Origin: Norana najaformis
Taxonomy: Eukaryota > Annelida > Clitellata > Crassiclitellata > Hormogastridae
DNA: 64,000 nucleotides
Assembly: GCA_964023275.1 (NCBI GenBank)
Contig: OZ029914.1
Coordinates: 15,536,308 to 15,600,307 of the forward strand
Direction of reading: 5' to 3'
Position numbers and translations under genes: made by a program. Shown one piece after another: positions 11,250-22,860 of the stretch (its first letter is position 1; each line of letters opens with the position of its first letter). The notes under the pieces were generated by a model. That model did no database searches. It worked only from the letters and a program-made list of their open reading frames with translations, and was not told where the DNA came from.

Positions 11250-11945
11250 AGTAAGTAAGTAAGTAAGTATATTCTTTATTAACCAATAGCTAATCGCACA
11301 TAGGTTTACAAGTAATTAAGAACACAAGAAAACTTAATATTCATACAACATCCTAACAATAAAACATTTACGCGTTAGATTGTCAGCAGGAGGAATAATA
11401 CGATCATGGGTGTGGGGCCGAAGGGAATAACTGAGGGTTTTAATTGGTGGGAGTAGCTGATGTAAGACATGATTTGGGTTGTTCAGGATTGCTTTAAAGA
11501 GACGAGCATCAGCTGTGCCACAGAGTTCATCGAATGTTGGGGAGTTCCCAGGAAGATAGCGGAGACGCACAAGTCTCCGCATCAAAGCCTGGAGCCGAGC
11601 TCTAGCCTGTGCCCCAGCATAGCCCCACCACACGGGAGAGGCGTACAGCATCCTGGCCAGTGTTGTGGCTCGGACAACGTCGTAGAGCCGAGGGCCAGTT
11701 AGGCCATGTGATACAAGAATTCGTATGGCATATAAAGACTGACGCGCCTGACTATGAATCCGATCAATATGAGAATCAAAATTTAACATCCTCGATAGGG
11801 TAACACCCAATATTGTCATCTCTGTTACCCTGGTTAAACCGGGAATCACATTAGGTAATATTATTTGCTGATTTCTCATTCTTGGCCGGTGAATTATCTG
11901 TGCATTTTGCATGGAGTAGAAATTGCATCTCAATAGAGATTAAAA
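11250..11945 (-). mobile_element. 5'-truncated non-LTR retrotransposon (LINE-A) with (TTAC)n tail
   Basis: A 199-residue minus-strand frame (11,334-11,933) reads as the C-terminal part of a Jockey/CR1-like LINE ORF2. It includes HSQARQSLYAIRILVSHGL, YASPVWWGYAGAQARARLQ, LNNPNHVLHQLLPP and the end RKCFIVRMLYEY. The 3' end carries ATTAAGTTTTCTTGTG, then TTAATAAAGAATATAC and (TTAC)n at 11,250-11,270. The reverse-transcriptase catalytic core is absent, so this copy cannot move by itself, but the retained frame is uninterrupted, which suggests a recent insertion. The same 3' end recurs at 20,641-20,822 and 44,979-45,164. Confidence 0.85.
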
Positions 11946-12044
11946 TGGGTTTTATTTCGACAACATTGAACTCTGTTACTGTGCTAAATAAAACACTAGC
12001 ATAAAACTGGCTGCTTGGATGCTGAAAACATTAGTCTAATGAAC

Positions 12045-12265
12045 ATTTTAATGTTTATGTGTATGTATGCATGTATGCACCTATTTATGTATGTATGCAT
12101 GCATCTATGAATGTTTGCGTAAATGTATGCAATAATGCATGTATGTGTAAATCTATGAATGTACGTATAAGTGCATAAATGCATGTATGTGTGCATGTAT
12201 ATGTTTGCATATATATATATGTATTTAAGTATGCATGTTTATATGTAAGTACGTATGTATGCATC
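12045..12265. repeat. (TATG)n microsatellite
   Basis: Imperfect TATGTATGCATG array about 220 bases long. Confidence 0.9.
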
Positions 12266-12334
12266 AGTAATGGGTATGTATGTATTCTACAACTTAATAT
12301 TTGATTTATTTATCGACGGTACAGATTTCTTGGG

Positions 12335-13500
12335 TGTATAGGAAGACCTTTTTTGTGACTATAGCTGTATAGGTAACCGCAGATTGATCATTGCATAATA
12401 ACTTGCATTTATCGGGCAAACAGAGTTCGATTCACCTTTTGTATTCTATTCTATTTTTCTTGAAACTCTTTAACGAAGTCCTCCGATGCACATGGATTTT
12501 AAAGCCATGCAGAAGCTCATCTTCTTTCCACGCTGACCTATTACATCTTTGTTCTCTAATTTAATTCATCAGTTTAAAATATCCAAATGCATATTCTATT
12601 TCCTAAGAAAAGAGTAAAACTCTATGTTGAAGCTTTTTTTCATAGCAATATATTCTTGCTAACACCAGATGTTTGAAGAGATAGCTAGTTGCTTCTTTAT
12701 GGTCTTCGAAAAGTTTGAGTTAGGATGCGCCACTAGTCTGTGCAAATAATTCTCTGTTATTTAAAAATGACAAACTTCAACATAATATTCAAGTTATTGA
12801 TCGACAATTATTTAGCTGGCTAATTATTCACAATTTTTCCTCATGAATTGTTTTATGTTAGAATTTTTCTTTTTGTTCTATTATGCACTCGATTTCACGA
12901 CCTTCATCCTACTTAGAGCCTAATCTTTTTTGCATATTTCAACGGGCTTCATTTATTTCATATTTCATCAATATGTCACGAGTTTCTTATGATCAGTTGC
13001 AATGATGGCTGTGTCGGGAATGCCGTATGCATTCATTATTATTCTATTTGTCAATATAAAACGTGAAATAAATTTTTACGTAAATGGTTGCAACCATCAA
13101 ACCACGATTATATTATGACAAAAATGAAGTAAAGCAAAAATACTGTTAGTCCCTTCGAAGGAATTATCGGTAATATCTGGCCTCCCACAAACGAAGGAAT
13201 TATGAGTCATCATCTCTGGTCTAAACATCAGCCCTAGCTTATATACTGACGATTTATTCACAGATTCTTTTTGTTAGAATAAACCTGTTAGAGTTAACTT
13301 TATTCTCTATGGCTGAGTAGAGTACTAAAAACCATATGAGCATTTGAATTAGCATCAAACAACTGTCCATTCACGTAGACAAATATAGATAATTATAATC
13401 AGATGACACGAGATACAACTCAACATTTCTCGTGCATCACTTGCGTTTAATTCTTTATTATTCATAACAAGTGTGTCTAGGGCGAACGCCTATGCAAATT
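12335..13500. repeat. Segmental duplication, copy A (partner 18.77-19.33 kb)
   Basis: Bases 12,335-12,900 resemble 18,770-19,330; TATAGGAAGA, ACTTGCATT and CAGAGTTCGATKCACCTTT occur in the same order. The remainder to 13,500 holds no gene I can recognise. Confidence 0.6.
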
Positions 13501-13690
13501 GATGATCCGCAGGAATGATGACTTCTGGCATCTGAGAAGTCGAGGATTATGTCCATCCGTTGTGTACTACAGCTGTTGACTGGTTCTGAGAATACGATGA
13601 TTCCCAGTCAAATGGACAGAGTCCATTCGGATTGGTTCAATGGCATTAATAGATGCTGTTCAGAACTCACCGCGATTTCTGTCAATCAGA
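13500..13690 (-). pseudogene. GPCR relic (unit 3), N-terminal segment only
   Basis: Minus-strand reading shows a decayed version of the receptor N-terminus; remnants of the LNQSEWTL and EPVNSCSTQRMD blocks correspond to residues about 8-45 of receptor 2. It contains stops. No membrane segments follow, so the receptor body has been deleted and only the N-terminus and upstream flank (13,690-15,450) survive. Confidence 0.6.
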
Positions 13691-14149
13691 ACCATCGCAC
13701 AAATTGCGCCAGTTACGATCATCAATGATTCTAGCAAAAAAAAGAGATTTACACACTTACGCTCCAAATAGGCCTAATGTATTGTAATGCAATGCACTTA
13801 CGGAACTTTATACAGCTCCGTAGATAGCGAAATAATGCTAGTGTTTTGCAATGTCAGATGACGAAGCAAATATTAAGAATGTGCCAAGAGTTAGTTGTAT
13901 GTAATATGGAATGTTAAGAGTTCGGGTAATGTTGTCCAGTCGTACAAAAATGTGTCAACTTAAGAATTTCAGTTTATTTATAAGAGCTTCGCCTGTAATT
14001 TTAAGATGAATTACCTGAAAAATCAACTTATAAACTCCTGTAACACGAATGCCATTTGTGAGAGAGGAAGTTGTCGTTCAATTAAAAAACCCGAATTCTG
14101 ACATCAGTTAGAGCAACTAGAAGCGCTTTGTGAGTCGCTATAGAATGTC

Positions 14150-14350
14150 CACGTACATACATATATACATACATACACACATACATATATATATACATAC
14201 ATACATACATATATACATACTTAGATAAATACATACCTACCTACCTACCTACATACACACTGTACATACATACATATACATACATGCACCACATATACTT
14301 ATATGCTTAAATGCATACACAATTATATACACACATACATGAATGTGTCT
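14150..14350. repeat. (TACA)n microsatellite
   Basis: Imperfect TACATACATATA array with a CTACCTACCTAC insert, at the equivalent position to the array of unit 2. Confidence 0.9.
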
Positions 14351-14439
14351 AAACAAACCCGCATAAATATATAAAAAGAAAGCTTAGTTTGCATATCGAT
14401 TACATCTTCGTGTTTCTTGTGTATATATGTTAAGGCTTT

Positions 14440-14926
14440 CAAAATATGAATAGTTTCGCCTGTTTTGAATGCTCGTGCCTAGTTCAGTTAAGCCTAGGGC
14501 ATCTGCTGCAAAGTTTTAAAATTACCATAGTGCCACGGCTACTACTGTTAGTATTACTACTACTACTGAACTAATATCTGCAACAACAACATTAAAACTA
14601 TTATTGGAACACCACTGTTGAAACTTTTAAAGAAAACTTCAAGTAAATGACTTGCTAATTTTAATACCAGGAGAAGCAGCAATAGTTGAGACCTTACAAG
14701 CGTTGTTCATGAAGACGCATCACACAGGAACAACGGCGGCAGGTGGTCGTGGTGATGAATATGACAATAATGACGACGATTTTAGGCATGATTTTGACCA
14801 CGACTCGGATTTTTCATCATAGTCATCTTCATCATCAGATTTATTATTATTATTATTAGATTTATTTTTTTAACCCGAGGTAGGTATAATCCCTCAGGTG
14901 GTGAAAAAATTAGTCCGGAGACAAAA

Positions 14927-15017
<91 letters not shown>

Positions 15018-15450
15018 TTATGGTTTTGATTATTCAAGACTGCTTCACCGGGCTCACCTATAGGTCATTGACTGCCTTTCGGCTTGATTATAAGTGCACA
15101 CTCGATTGATGCATTTCGTACTAGACATTGCAAAATTTGCTGCTACTGTTACCACTACTGCAACTACTGCTGCTGCTACAATTACTACTAATACTGCTAA
15201 AAATGCATCTCTCACCTGTGGATCTACTAGTTTTCTGCAGATTAACTTCTACTGCAAGTATCTTAGAAACTCGAGGTGCAAATTCCACAGATGCAAGCCT
15301 TAATAAAATAAACAACACTTAATTGTACACATAATAAATAATGTGTAATTCTTTATTTCGTAATGAGCGACAGTAACTTTGCCAAGGTCTTAAATAGCCT
15401 AGGATGCAAATTTTACGCCTTACAACAACTTTATCTACGAAATACCGCAC
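14440..15450. repeat. Duplicated trinucleotide-rich segment, copy 3
   Basis: Begins GTTTCGCCTGTTTTGAATGC and follows the order of copies at 3,420 and 9,300. It contains a run of (TTA)n then (TCA)n at 14,931-15,014 that makes artificial poly-Met/poly-Ile frames. TTAACCCGAGGTAGGTATAA and CCCTCAGGTGGTG lie just before the run and look like a SINE or LINE 3' end. Confidence 0.65.
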
Positions 15451-15457
15451 AAACATA

Positions 15458-15645
15458 TCATCATCATCATGATCCATGGGCCAAGAGCCCGTAGGTGTCC
15501 ACTGCATGCATTGTCACTTGTCTCCACAGTTCCCGATCTTGTGCTGTTCTTATCAAGGCGTGCAAGTCTTGCTTACATCAATCCCTTATATCATCTGTCC
15601 ACTCCCTATATATGAGCGCCCTGCAATAGACCGACCCTTACATTT
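15458..15645 (-). pseudogene. LINE ORF2 C-terminal fragment with (GAT)n tail
   Basis: Minus-strand translation gives RTAQDRELWRQV followed closely by AVDTYGLLAHGS, a stop and GATGATGATG. Non-LTR elements with endonuclease-like C-terminal tails commonly end this way, just before their 3' microsatellite. Only about 60 residues remain. Confidence 0.55.
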
Positions 15646-15649
15646 ACAA

Positions 15650-16325
15650 TGCAAGTCACCAACATTCTATTGTTTTGATATTACTTTGTTACTTACTGCA
15701 TATTGAGGTGCATTTATATTGTGCCGTTTTGTAAAACACAATATATTAATCATAGTGTCGCTTCTAAGCAAACTACATTCCACTGATTGAAGCACTGAAA
15801 ACAGATTCTAAGAAAGGGACATAAAGAATTATTAAAACATAGGCTCCATCACCGATAGACAATGACTAATATGCATATGGCAAGGCGGTTTGCGAGTTGT
15901 TCAATAATTTTTTTAAAGGAGTCTGCATTATGGGTCTACAAACAGATCAATAAGCATTCTCAAGCTAGACCTGCCGCTGGGTTAGGTGCTTTGGGCCTAG
16001 CGGATATTATAATTATAGCGCCCAGGCTGTTCGACGATGTAGCGGCGTTGAAGGCATGTAGGCCTACATCGTCGCCGATGAGACATCAGACAGAAGGCAA
16101 AAAGCGACCTGGCGGAGGGCGATGCGAAGGGTATATATCTTACATCCCTTTATCGATTTAAACTGATTGCCTATAAAATACACAAGTATCGGCCACAGGC
16201 CTAGTTTTCTTGACTAAATCTGAAACGAAATCGTGACCTTGTTTGTAAGGTTTGAAAGCTCGTAGCATGCCCTGGGTCGGCCGCGTTTCCATTTCTGGTG
16301 AGGCATGAATTTTGCCACTAGGTTA
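15650..16325. other. No gene seen
   Basis: A local GC-rich patch lies at 15,970-16,130, containing GTAGGCCTAC and CGTCGCCGATG. The open plus-strand frame there shows no recognisable domain. Confidence 0.4.
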
Positions 16326-16329
16326 CTCG

Positions 16330-16600
16330 CATGGGCGCTCAGCCAGCGGGCAGAATATACATATGCATGATTACAATTCAGGTTACTGCCTTTGTATGTC
16401 TCACTGTCTCTATCTATATATTTATCTCTATCTCTCTGACTGTTGATGCCTCTTTGTCTCTGTCTGTCAATCTCTCCGTATCTCTCTCTCTCTCTCTCTT
16501 ACCCTACACCTATTGTACATGCCTATATATTTGCATATATTTGTACATATATACATACATACACACACACATACATACATGCCTACATACATAGTTTTAC
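16330..16600. repeat. Low-complexity CT-rich and (TACA)n sequence
   Basis: TCTCTCTCTC run at about 16,470-16,500, then ACATACATACACACACAC at 16,550-16,575. Ser/Leu- and Tyr/Ile-rich frames are compositional. Confidence 0.85.
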
Positions 16601-16618
16601 CTATATTTAAGCTATATA

Positions 16619-17440
16619 TTGAATGGTTATGCCGTGCTAAAATTCCAACAGTTTCACAGTACATTGATTGCCACTGGAATTTCCATGGTTCTATGCTCGT
16701 TGGATGGCTTCGCTTGACCGATGAAGTGGTGAAGTGACTAGACAGGTTTGCGCAGCATAAAAAGAGCCACAGAGCGTGACATGTAGGTAGTTATCATAAG
16801 TCTCAAAGCTGCATATATTAGCCATTCTCTCTTTGTAGGTGATGTGTTTATGAGCACAATTTACCAACTAAGTATTTAGACTTTGAACAGCAGCTAAGCT
16901 TCCAGTTGTTAACAACTGTTTTTAAGAAATGTACAACATTAACATATTTTACACATTTATGCAAATATGATTCACAGTTGTAGATTATACCATCATATTT
17001 ATTATTATACTGACTCAAAGAAGACATACGTTTCAGGCTAGGACTGCACACATTTCCGCCTAAGTTTGGGTTTAGGAACCCAGGCCAATATTTCTCCCTG
17101 AACTCATATGGAGCTGTTATAGCCAGACTGCCTTCTTTCCTAGATCCGCACTTGCTCAAGTATGAATTTTGCAAAGACTACACTTAATTTTGCTTATATA
17201 TGTGTGTATCTTGCTATTTGTGTAGCGCCTTTTAAAACCTCACAAGGGTGCAAACATGGCAATCTAGCAGATCTAAAAGGTACGACTTAAGATAGGTTGA
17301 AAATACTTATTGATCTTTTTGTAATGTAATAGTTCAAATTCTAGCTAAAGAGTGTCCCAGATGGACCGTCCAATGAACGAGAAAGCATGTTGTGGTCGTG
17401 TTATAGTACGGGAGCGCGGACCATGTATGTTTGTATCTAT
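16619..17440. repeat. Segmental duplication B, copy 1 (partner 19.53-20.33 kb)
   Basis: Resembles 19,530-20,330 over about 0.7 kb: CTTTGAACAGYAGCT, GTTGTTAACAACTGTT, CATTTCCGCMTAAGTTTGGG and TTGCTATTTGTRTAGCGCC occur in the same order. 16,619-16,700 also resembles 21,082-21,155 (GGAATTTCCATGGTT). The minus strand at 17,340-17,430 and the partner at 20,220-20,310 read as the tail of a LINE ORF (CFLVHW / AFSFIALSFWNTLSL), so both copies carry a CR1/L2-type 3' end. Confidence 0.65.
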
Positions 17441-17773
17441 GTATCTACGTAAGCTTTGCAAATAATAATATGTATGAATATATGTTCATATTCCTATTAT
17501 CTTTTAAAATGGCCTTCTACCAGAGGCCCGGGAAGTGTTTAAACGTTGTGTGAGCAACCTCAGTCAAGTACAGACCTAAGGTGGATAAAATTATACATTA
17601 TGTCCTATATAATCTACCAGAATGTTATTGTCAGTTTTTTGTCAATTTATACAACCACTGGAAGTGTATTATACTAGATACACTCGAATAGGAAACTTTC
17701 AGTCTTCATGAGCCGTATTTTAAAAAAATATTTCGTCACTTGCAAAATTTGTGACGTAATATCAGAGTATACA

Positions 17774-18060
17774 GTGGCGGATCCAGAAGGTTTATAAGGG
17801 GGGTTTATAATGCGTTTCTGGGGCCAAGCTTCAGTGGGGTCTATGGGAAAGCGGATGGTCAGGAGTTAGAGGGGCAAAGCCCCTTTGAAGCTTAGAGCAT
17901 TTACTTAGCTATTAATTTTAATATTATATTGTATATATATTAAAATTAATAGCTATATACAGAGGCGAAAATCTGTACATAACTTTGGGGGACGGCGCAA
18001 TAGCGTCGAAAATTTTTTTCCATTTTTTTCGTAATGGGGGGACAGAGGGAGATAGTAAAC
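17774..18060. mobile_element. MITE-like block with CAGTGGCGGATCCAG-type ends
   Basis: CAGTGGCGGATCCAGAAG begins at 17,774 and CAGAGGCGAAAATCTG at 17,960. Both are followed by G-runs (GGGGGG and GGGGGAC), as in many short non-autonomous DNA transposons. A small hairpin AGGGGCAAAGCCCCT lies at 17,870-17,884 and a larger one at 17,906-17,955. No coding sequence. The family is not identified. Confidence 0.4.
17906..17955. repeat. Perfect 19-bp inverted repeat (hairpin)
   Basis: Left arm TAGCTATTAATTTTAATAT at 17,906-17,924 is exactly complementary to the right arm at 17,937-17,955, with a 12-base TA-rich spacer. Confidence 0.9.
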
Positions 18061-18769
18061 ATAAATGGGGGGACAGAGTCTACACAAATATTCATAATTC
18101 ATCAACTGCATGCAGATTACGGAGTTCATATGACGATAAAGAGTAAATATCTAGGTTCTAAGTAAAGGCTAAATAAGCCGAAACTGCTAATGACGTTTTA
18201 GTGAGGGACAACAAACAGATGGCTTACTGTATGTTTTTGTACAATTTTCTAAGCATACTGTTGCAACTTGAACACTTTTATTCACAGTTGGTGAATAGGT
18301 GCAGCGCCAGTGAACATAAATATCATAAATGGGAAGGTATGCGATCATTCATTTTGTAGTTTGGCACCAAAAACATTAGGTCTTATGGTGGAACGGGAAA
18401 TAAATGTGCAATTAATGAAATTTACAAATTATGGGATATGGGATTCAGTAATGGTAGGCTTATATGGGAACTTGTAGGTTGTAATACATACCCGATTTTT
18501 TCTTTTTGCTGGAACTGAAACTTAACAATTACTGTCTGAGACGTTTGATGAAGCATTCTTCGAAGAGGCATCCTAAGTAGAAGCCATGGCTTGGAGCCTA
18601 GGTCGCTTAAACTATAGTTAACTACTAAAAACGCAACAAGGTGCTACTACACCATGTGCCGAACTCTGAGACAAATAGCGAGGAGTAGTAGTGAATAATG
18701 AATATCTCAATAAATTCCTAAATAACGTCTTGTTGATATGAAACCCGACACCCTTTGTCTTTCTATATT
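18061..18769. other. No gene seen
   Basis: AT-rich unique-looking sequence with no recognisable coding or repeat signature. Confidence 0.4.
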
Positions 18770-19330
18770 TATCCTCCTCTATAGGAAGATCTTTCCGTGT
18801 TCGTAGCTGTAGAAGTAAGCATAGATCTATCACCGCATTTCTTAACTTGCATTAATTGGCATATCAGAGTTCGATGCACCTTTGGCATTCTATTTCATTT
18901 GTCTTCGAACTCGGCATCGAAGTCTTCAGGTGCACAAAGTGCTTGAAGGGATTCAGAAGCACATCTTCTTGTCATGCAGGCCCATTACATCTTTTTTCCA
19001 AAAATATAACACTATAACTTAATTCAATTAATCTATTTAAATATCAAAATTAGCTGCTATTTCCTATGGAAAGGCTAAAAGCATGCTCTACGCTAAAGCC
19101 TTTTTGTTTTAAAGTAACATAGTCTTGCTAATCCAGGCGTTTGAAGAGATAGCTAGTTTTTTAATGGTGTCCGGAAGTTTGAGTTAAGGTGCCGCCTAAG
19201 TCTGTGCATATTAGTTCTCTGGCTATTATTAAAATTGAAATTGGCAATCTCCAATTCAATTTATTTATCGAGAATTATTAATCTGGCTACTTGTTCACAA
19301 TTTTTAACATATTAAATTTTTTTGTAATTT
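18770..19330. repeat. Segmental duplication, copy B (partner 12.3-12.9 kb)
   Basis: Ordered similarity to 12,335-12,900; see that entry. Non-coding. Confidence 0.6.
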
Positions 19331-19529
19331 AATCTTTTCAAAAATATCTACAGCATATATTATGCATATGAGGTTAACCTATAGCAGTTAATATGGCTCT
19401 TAAACTGTCGACTCCCATACAGTTCATACAAATTAGTAAGTCGTTAATTAGTTTCATACAGCTGTTCCTGTGAGTACGACAGAAAACTGTCTTGCATTGC
19501 ATGGACAAAAGATGTGCGATATTTTCTTA

Positions 19530-20330
19530 AGGATATGGCGAAGTGACTATACAGGTTTGAAGCAACATGAAAAGAACTATAACGGGACATGAAGGTAATT
19601 AACATAAGTATCAAAGCTGTTTATGTTATCATTATCCATTCTTTCTTTGTAGGAAATGTGTTTATAAGCAACATTTTAGCAATTTTGTTTTTGGACTTTG
19701 AACAGTAGCTTAGTTTTCCAATTGTTAACAACTGTTCTTACGAATGTACACCATTAAAATATATCACACATTTGTTCATTCATATGGTTCACAGTCGTAG
19801 ATTATACCAATATATTTATGATTATACTTTCTCATACCATGCATACATGTTGCCTCTGGACTATACACATTTCCGCATAAGTTTGGGTTTAGAGGGCCAA
19901 GCCCATATTTCTCCCCAAACTCACATGGAGCGGCCATGGCCAGACTGCCTTCTGGATCCGACCTTGCCTATAACAGGGACGATTGTTCTATCTGTTTTCC
20001 GCAGATAAGTCTGGTTGCAGCACTGCTCAAGCGTTGATTTTGCAGAGGTTACACCTAGTTTGTGTAGGTGTGTTTGTATCTTGCTATTTGTATAGCGCCT
20101 GTTTAAAAATCTCACAAGGGCGCTCAACATGGATATCTAAAAGACTTAATAAGGTGCGACTTAATACATTTTGAGATTGTTTACTGGTCTATTTGTGATA
20201 CGATAGACCATATTTTAGCGAAAGAGTGTTCCAGAAGGACAGTGCAATGAATGAGAAAGCACTTTATGTTCCCGCTGTTGTACGGGACCTCGGGACCATG
20301 CATCCATGTATGTACGTACGTACGTTTTGC
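19530..20330. repeat. Segmental duplication B, copy 2 (partner 16.62-17.44 kb)
   Basis: Ordered similarity to 16,740-17,440. The minus strand near 20,220-20,300 contains AFSFIALSFWNTLSL, a variant of the AFSFxGPxxWNSLP block near the end of LINE ORF2. The TTGTATAGCGCC...AAGGGCGCTC hairpin lies at 20,088-20,125. Confidence 0.65.
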
Positions 20331-20448
20331 AAATATAATAATATTCATGTACGTATTTTAACATTTATAGACCTTGTTGAGAGGGAAGGTTGGTTGGTTC
20401 TGAAGGTGACACGTGTCCATGCAACAGTCTGTTCGTAACACGTGCTCA

Positions 20449-20976
20449 TGCACCTGTCTGTTGAAGGAGAATAGGTCAAAAGAGAAGGTGCTCGGGTCTG
20501 ATGATGGCATGCCCATGCACCAGTCTATTGAAGGAGTGTTTGAAGGTGTGTTTTGGAGGGAGTTTAAGACTATAAAGGGAAGTATTATGTTGATGTGTGT
20601 TATGAGTTGGACCTCTCGCAGCGAGTTTCTTAATAAACGTAAGTAAGTAAAAGTAAGTAAGTAATTATATTCTTTATTAACCAATAGCTATAGCTAATCG
20701 CACATCGGTTACAAGTATTTAAGAACACAAGAAAACTTAATATTCATACAACATCCTAACAATAAAACATTTACGCGTTAAATTGTCAGCAGGAGGAATA
20801 ATACGATCATTGGTGTGGGGCCATAGTGAACTGAGTTGTTGCCGAAATACGTATTCCGACTCGTAAGATAATTGTGGGAACTCTTCCGGGGTTCAACATA
20901 CTGGTGCATGGGCATGCCATCATCCGACCCGAGCAACCTTCACTCTTGACCTTTTCTCCTTCAACAGACACATGCC
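20449..20976. repeat. Long inverted repeat flanking a LINE insertion
   Basis: The arm at about 20,449-20,530 is the reverse complement, with a few mismatches, of about 20,897-20,976. Both contain GCTCGGGTCKGATGATGGC and CATGCCCATGCACCAG. The 360-base interval holds the LINE-A 3' end at 20,641-20,822. Neither arm shows a convincing gene. Confidence 0.75.
20641..20822 (-). mobile_element. LINE-A 3' end, severely 5'-truncated
   Basis: Same 3' end as the element at 11,250-11,945, with the (TTAC)n-type tail at 20,641-20,663 and the residues DRIIPPADN preserved in minus-strand reading. Only about 180 bases remain; sequence beyond the GTGGGGCC block is unrelated. Confidence 0.8.
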
Positions 20977-21339
20977 CTCGCAACAACCTATTAACTTTTA
21001 CAATGACCAGCTTTTCTACATGCACCTATGCATACATTCTATAAATATACATACATTCATCCATGCATGCATGCAATAAATGGTTATGTAAAGCGAAAAT
21101 TCCAATGGTTTCACGCTGCAACGATTGCAACTGGAATTTCCATGGTTTCACGCATAATTAAATACTAGTATTTGCCTTTATGAATACGCTTGTATATGCA
21201 CGGATGCATAGAGGCTTACTTGCATATATACACTGTGAGTGAAATAAAGCCACCGCCTATAACTGTTATTTATATAACTTTGAAATATTCATAAATGTAA
21301 GGAAATTCAAATGGATTTTAATCTTCACTGTAACAGTAG

Positions 21340-21990
21340 CGATGTGTGAGATCTTGATTTCAAAACTGCCTCTGCCATCGCCACTTTCATAGTTCATGCA
21401 AAACTTAATTACTGTAATTCACTTCTCCTAAATATGACACCACCCAAATAAACCGCCTTCAAGCTATCCACAATGCCCTTACTCGAACTGTCACCAAAAC
21501 CCTCAAACACCATCACATCACTCCTGTTCTCAAATAATTTCGATGGCTTAGAATATCTGAACAAATACAGTACAAAGTCCTATCGCTTACCTATAACACA
21601 CTTCAATCCTCCCAATCATCCTATCTTCGTCAGTTATTTACCATTGAACCACTCCGTACAACAGGCTCTTCTTCCGCCCTAACGCGTCTCCGCCCTCGAG
21701 TCATCTCATCCTTAAAATTTGGAAATCGCTGCTTAGCCATAGCTGCCCCACTTGTTTGGAATAAGCTACTGCCAGAATTATAATTGTCTGACCCATCTTA
21801 CGAACTCACCAGCACTTCACCCCTTGTAATTCCTGCACACGTCTGTCACTGAAAACACTCCTCTTTCACAACTCCTATTCTTTACTCTTCCTCTTTCCCT
21901 TACCTCTCTTCGCTCCAATCAGAAACACCATCCACCGCAGCCCCCTTCCTGCCTGCCTGCCTGCCTGTCTGTCTGTCTCTGTCTGCCTCT
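21340..21990 (+). pseudogene. LINE reverse-transcriptase C-terminal fragment nested in the mariner element
   Basis: Plus-strand reading gives LNYCNSLLLNMTPPK, then RLQAIHNALTRTVTKTL, HHITPVLK and AIAAPLVWNKLLPEL, the ordered signature of the CR1/L2-type LINE thumb region, with at least one frame change around 21,535. It ends in (GCCT)n(GTCT)n at about 21,950-21,980, probably its 3' microsatellite. Confidence 0.7.
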
Positions 21991-22049
21991 TGTATCTTGA
22001 CCTGGAATCGAACCCTTCCTCCCTATCGATTTTGTTTGATTGAGCGCCT

Positions 22050-22860
22050 GTGAATACTACAGAAATCTCCAGTTTACGATTACAATTGGACGGTTCCCCG
22101 TTAAATATGACGTCACTGTTATATCATTTGCGAACAGGCTATCTACGGCAAAATGGCGTTCAACAAAGAAGACAAACCAATAATAATTTTTACGCCAAAA
22201 TAAGAATTTGGGACCAAACATTTAATGCAAGAATTTCCAAAAAAGGGATGAAAACTCGGTGGAATTAAGGCTCTTCTGAGAAAGATTGATAGAACCGCAT
22301 CTTCACAGATATCAGGCAGGTAGCGACAGACAACGAACTGCAAGAAGGGAAACATTGAAAAGGTTCATTCAAGATCATGCTTTGAGTGAAGAGGGCAAAC
22401 CGCGAACTCATCTCACAGATCGAGAAAATGCACCAGATCGACTTTCATTCAATCGGTCGGTATGTCAGCACTTGGCAGAACAGGGATGCACTTGGAGCTT
22501 TGGATTAAAATTAAAGGTGCCTACTACCGAAATATCCTGTTAACAGAAAAGCCCTTACCAGATATACGAGAAATGTCAGAGTATTACGCATTTCAGCAGG
22601 ATGATGATCCATCACACCGAGTTCGTGAAACTGGCGAACTGCTGACGAACGAAACTCATGATTTCATACTTCTGCACTTTGGCCTCCAAATAGTCCAGAC
22701 CTAAATCCTATACACTACAAAATCTAAGAAATAATGCAAGAAAGAGTTTTGAGAACAAAGATTCGGAATGTCAACGTAACAGGCAGGCGTGGAATCAATT
22801 GGATCAACTGGAAATTGACGCTGCAATAAGTCAAATTATAGCTTAATGTGTCAACCATAA
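22050..22860 (+). pseudogene. Tc1/mariner transposase relic
   Basis: Recognisable blocks in shifting frames are GKPRTHLTDRE (helix-turn-helix region, ~22,395), SKIKGAYYR-like sequence (~22,500), FQQDDDPSHRVRETGELL (second catalytic Asp region, ~22,590) and the WPPNSPDLNPIHYKI block (~22,682, next to the third acidic residue). Sequence between the DNA-binding and catalytic blocks is missing and there are several frameshifts, so the protein is inactive. Confidence 0.75.

Noticed and set aside
14782-15015. Frame with long poly-Met and poly-Ile
   Set aside because: A product of the (TTA)n(TCA)n run, not a protein.
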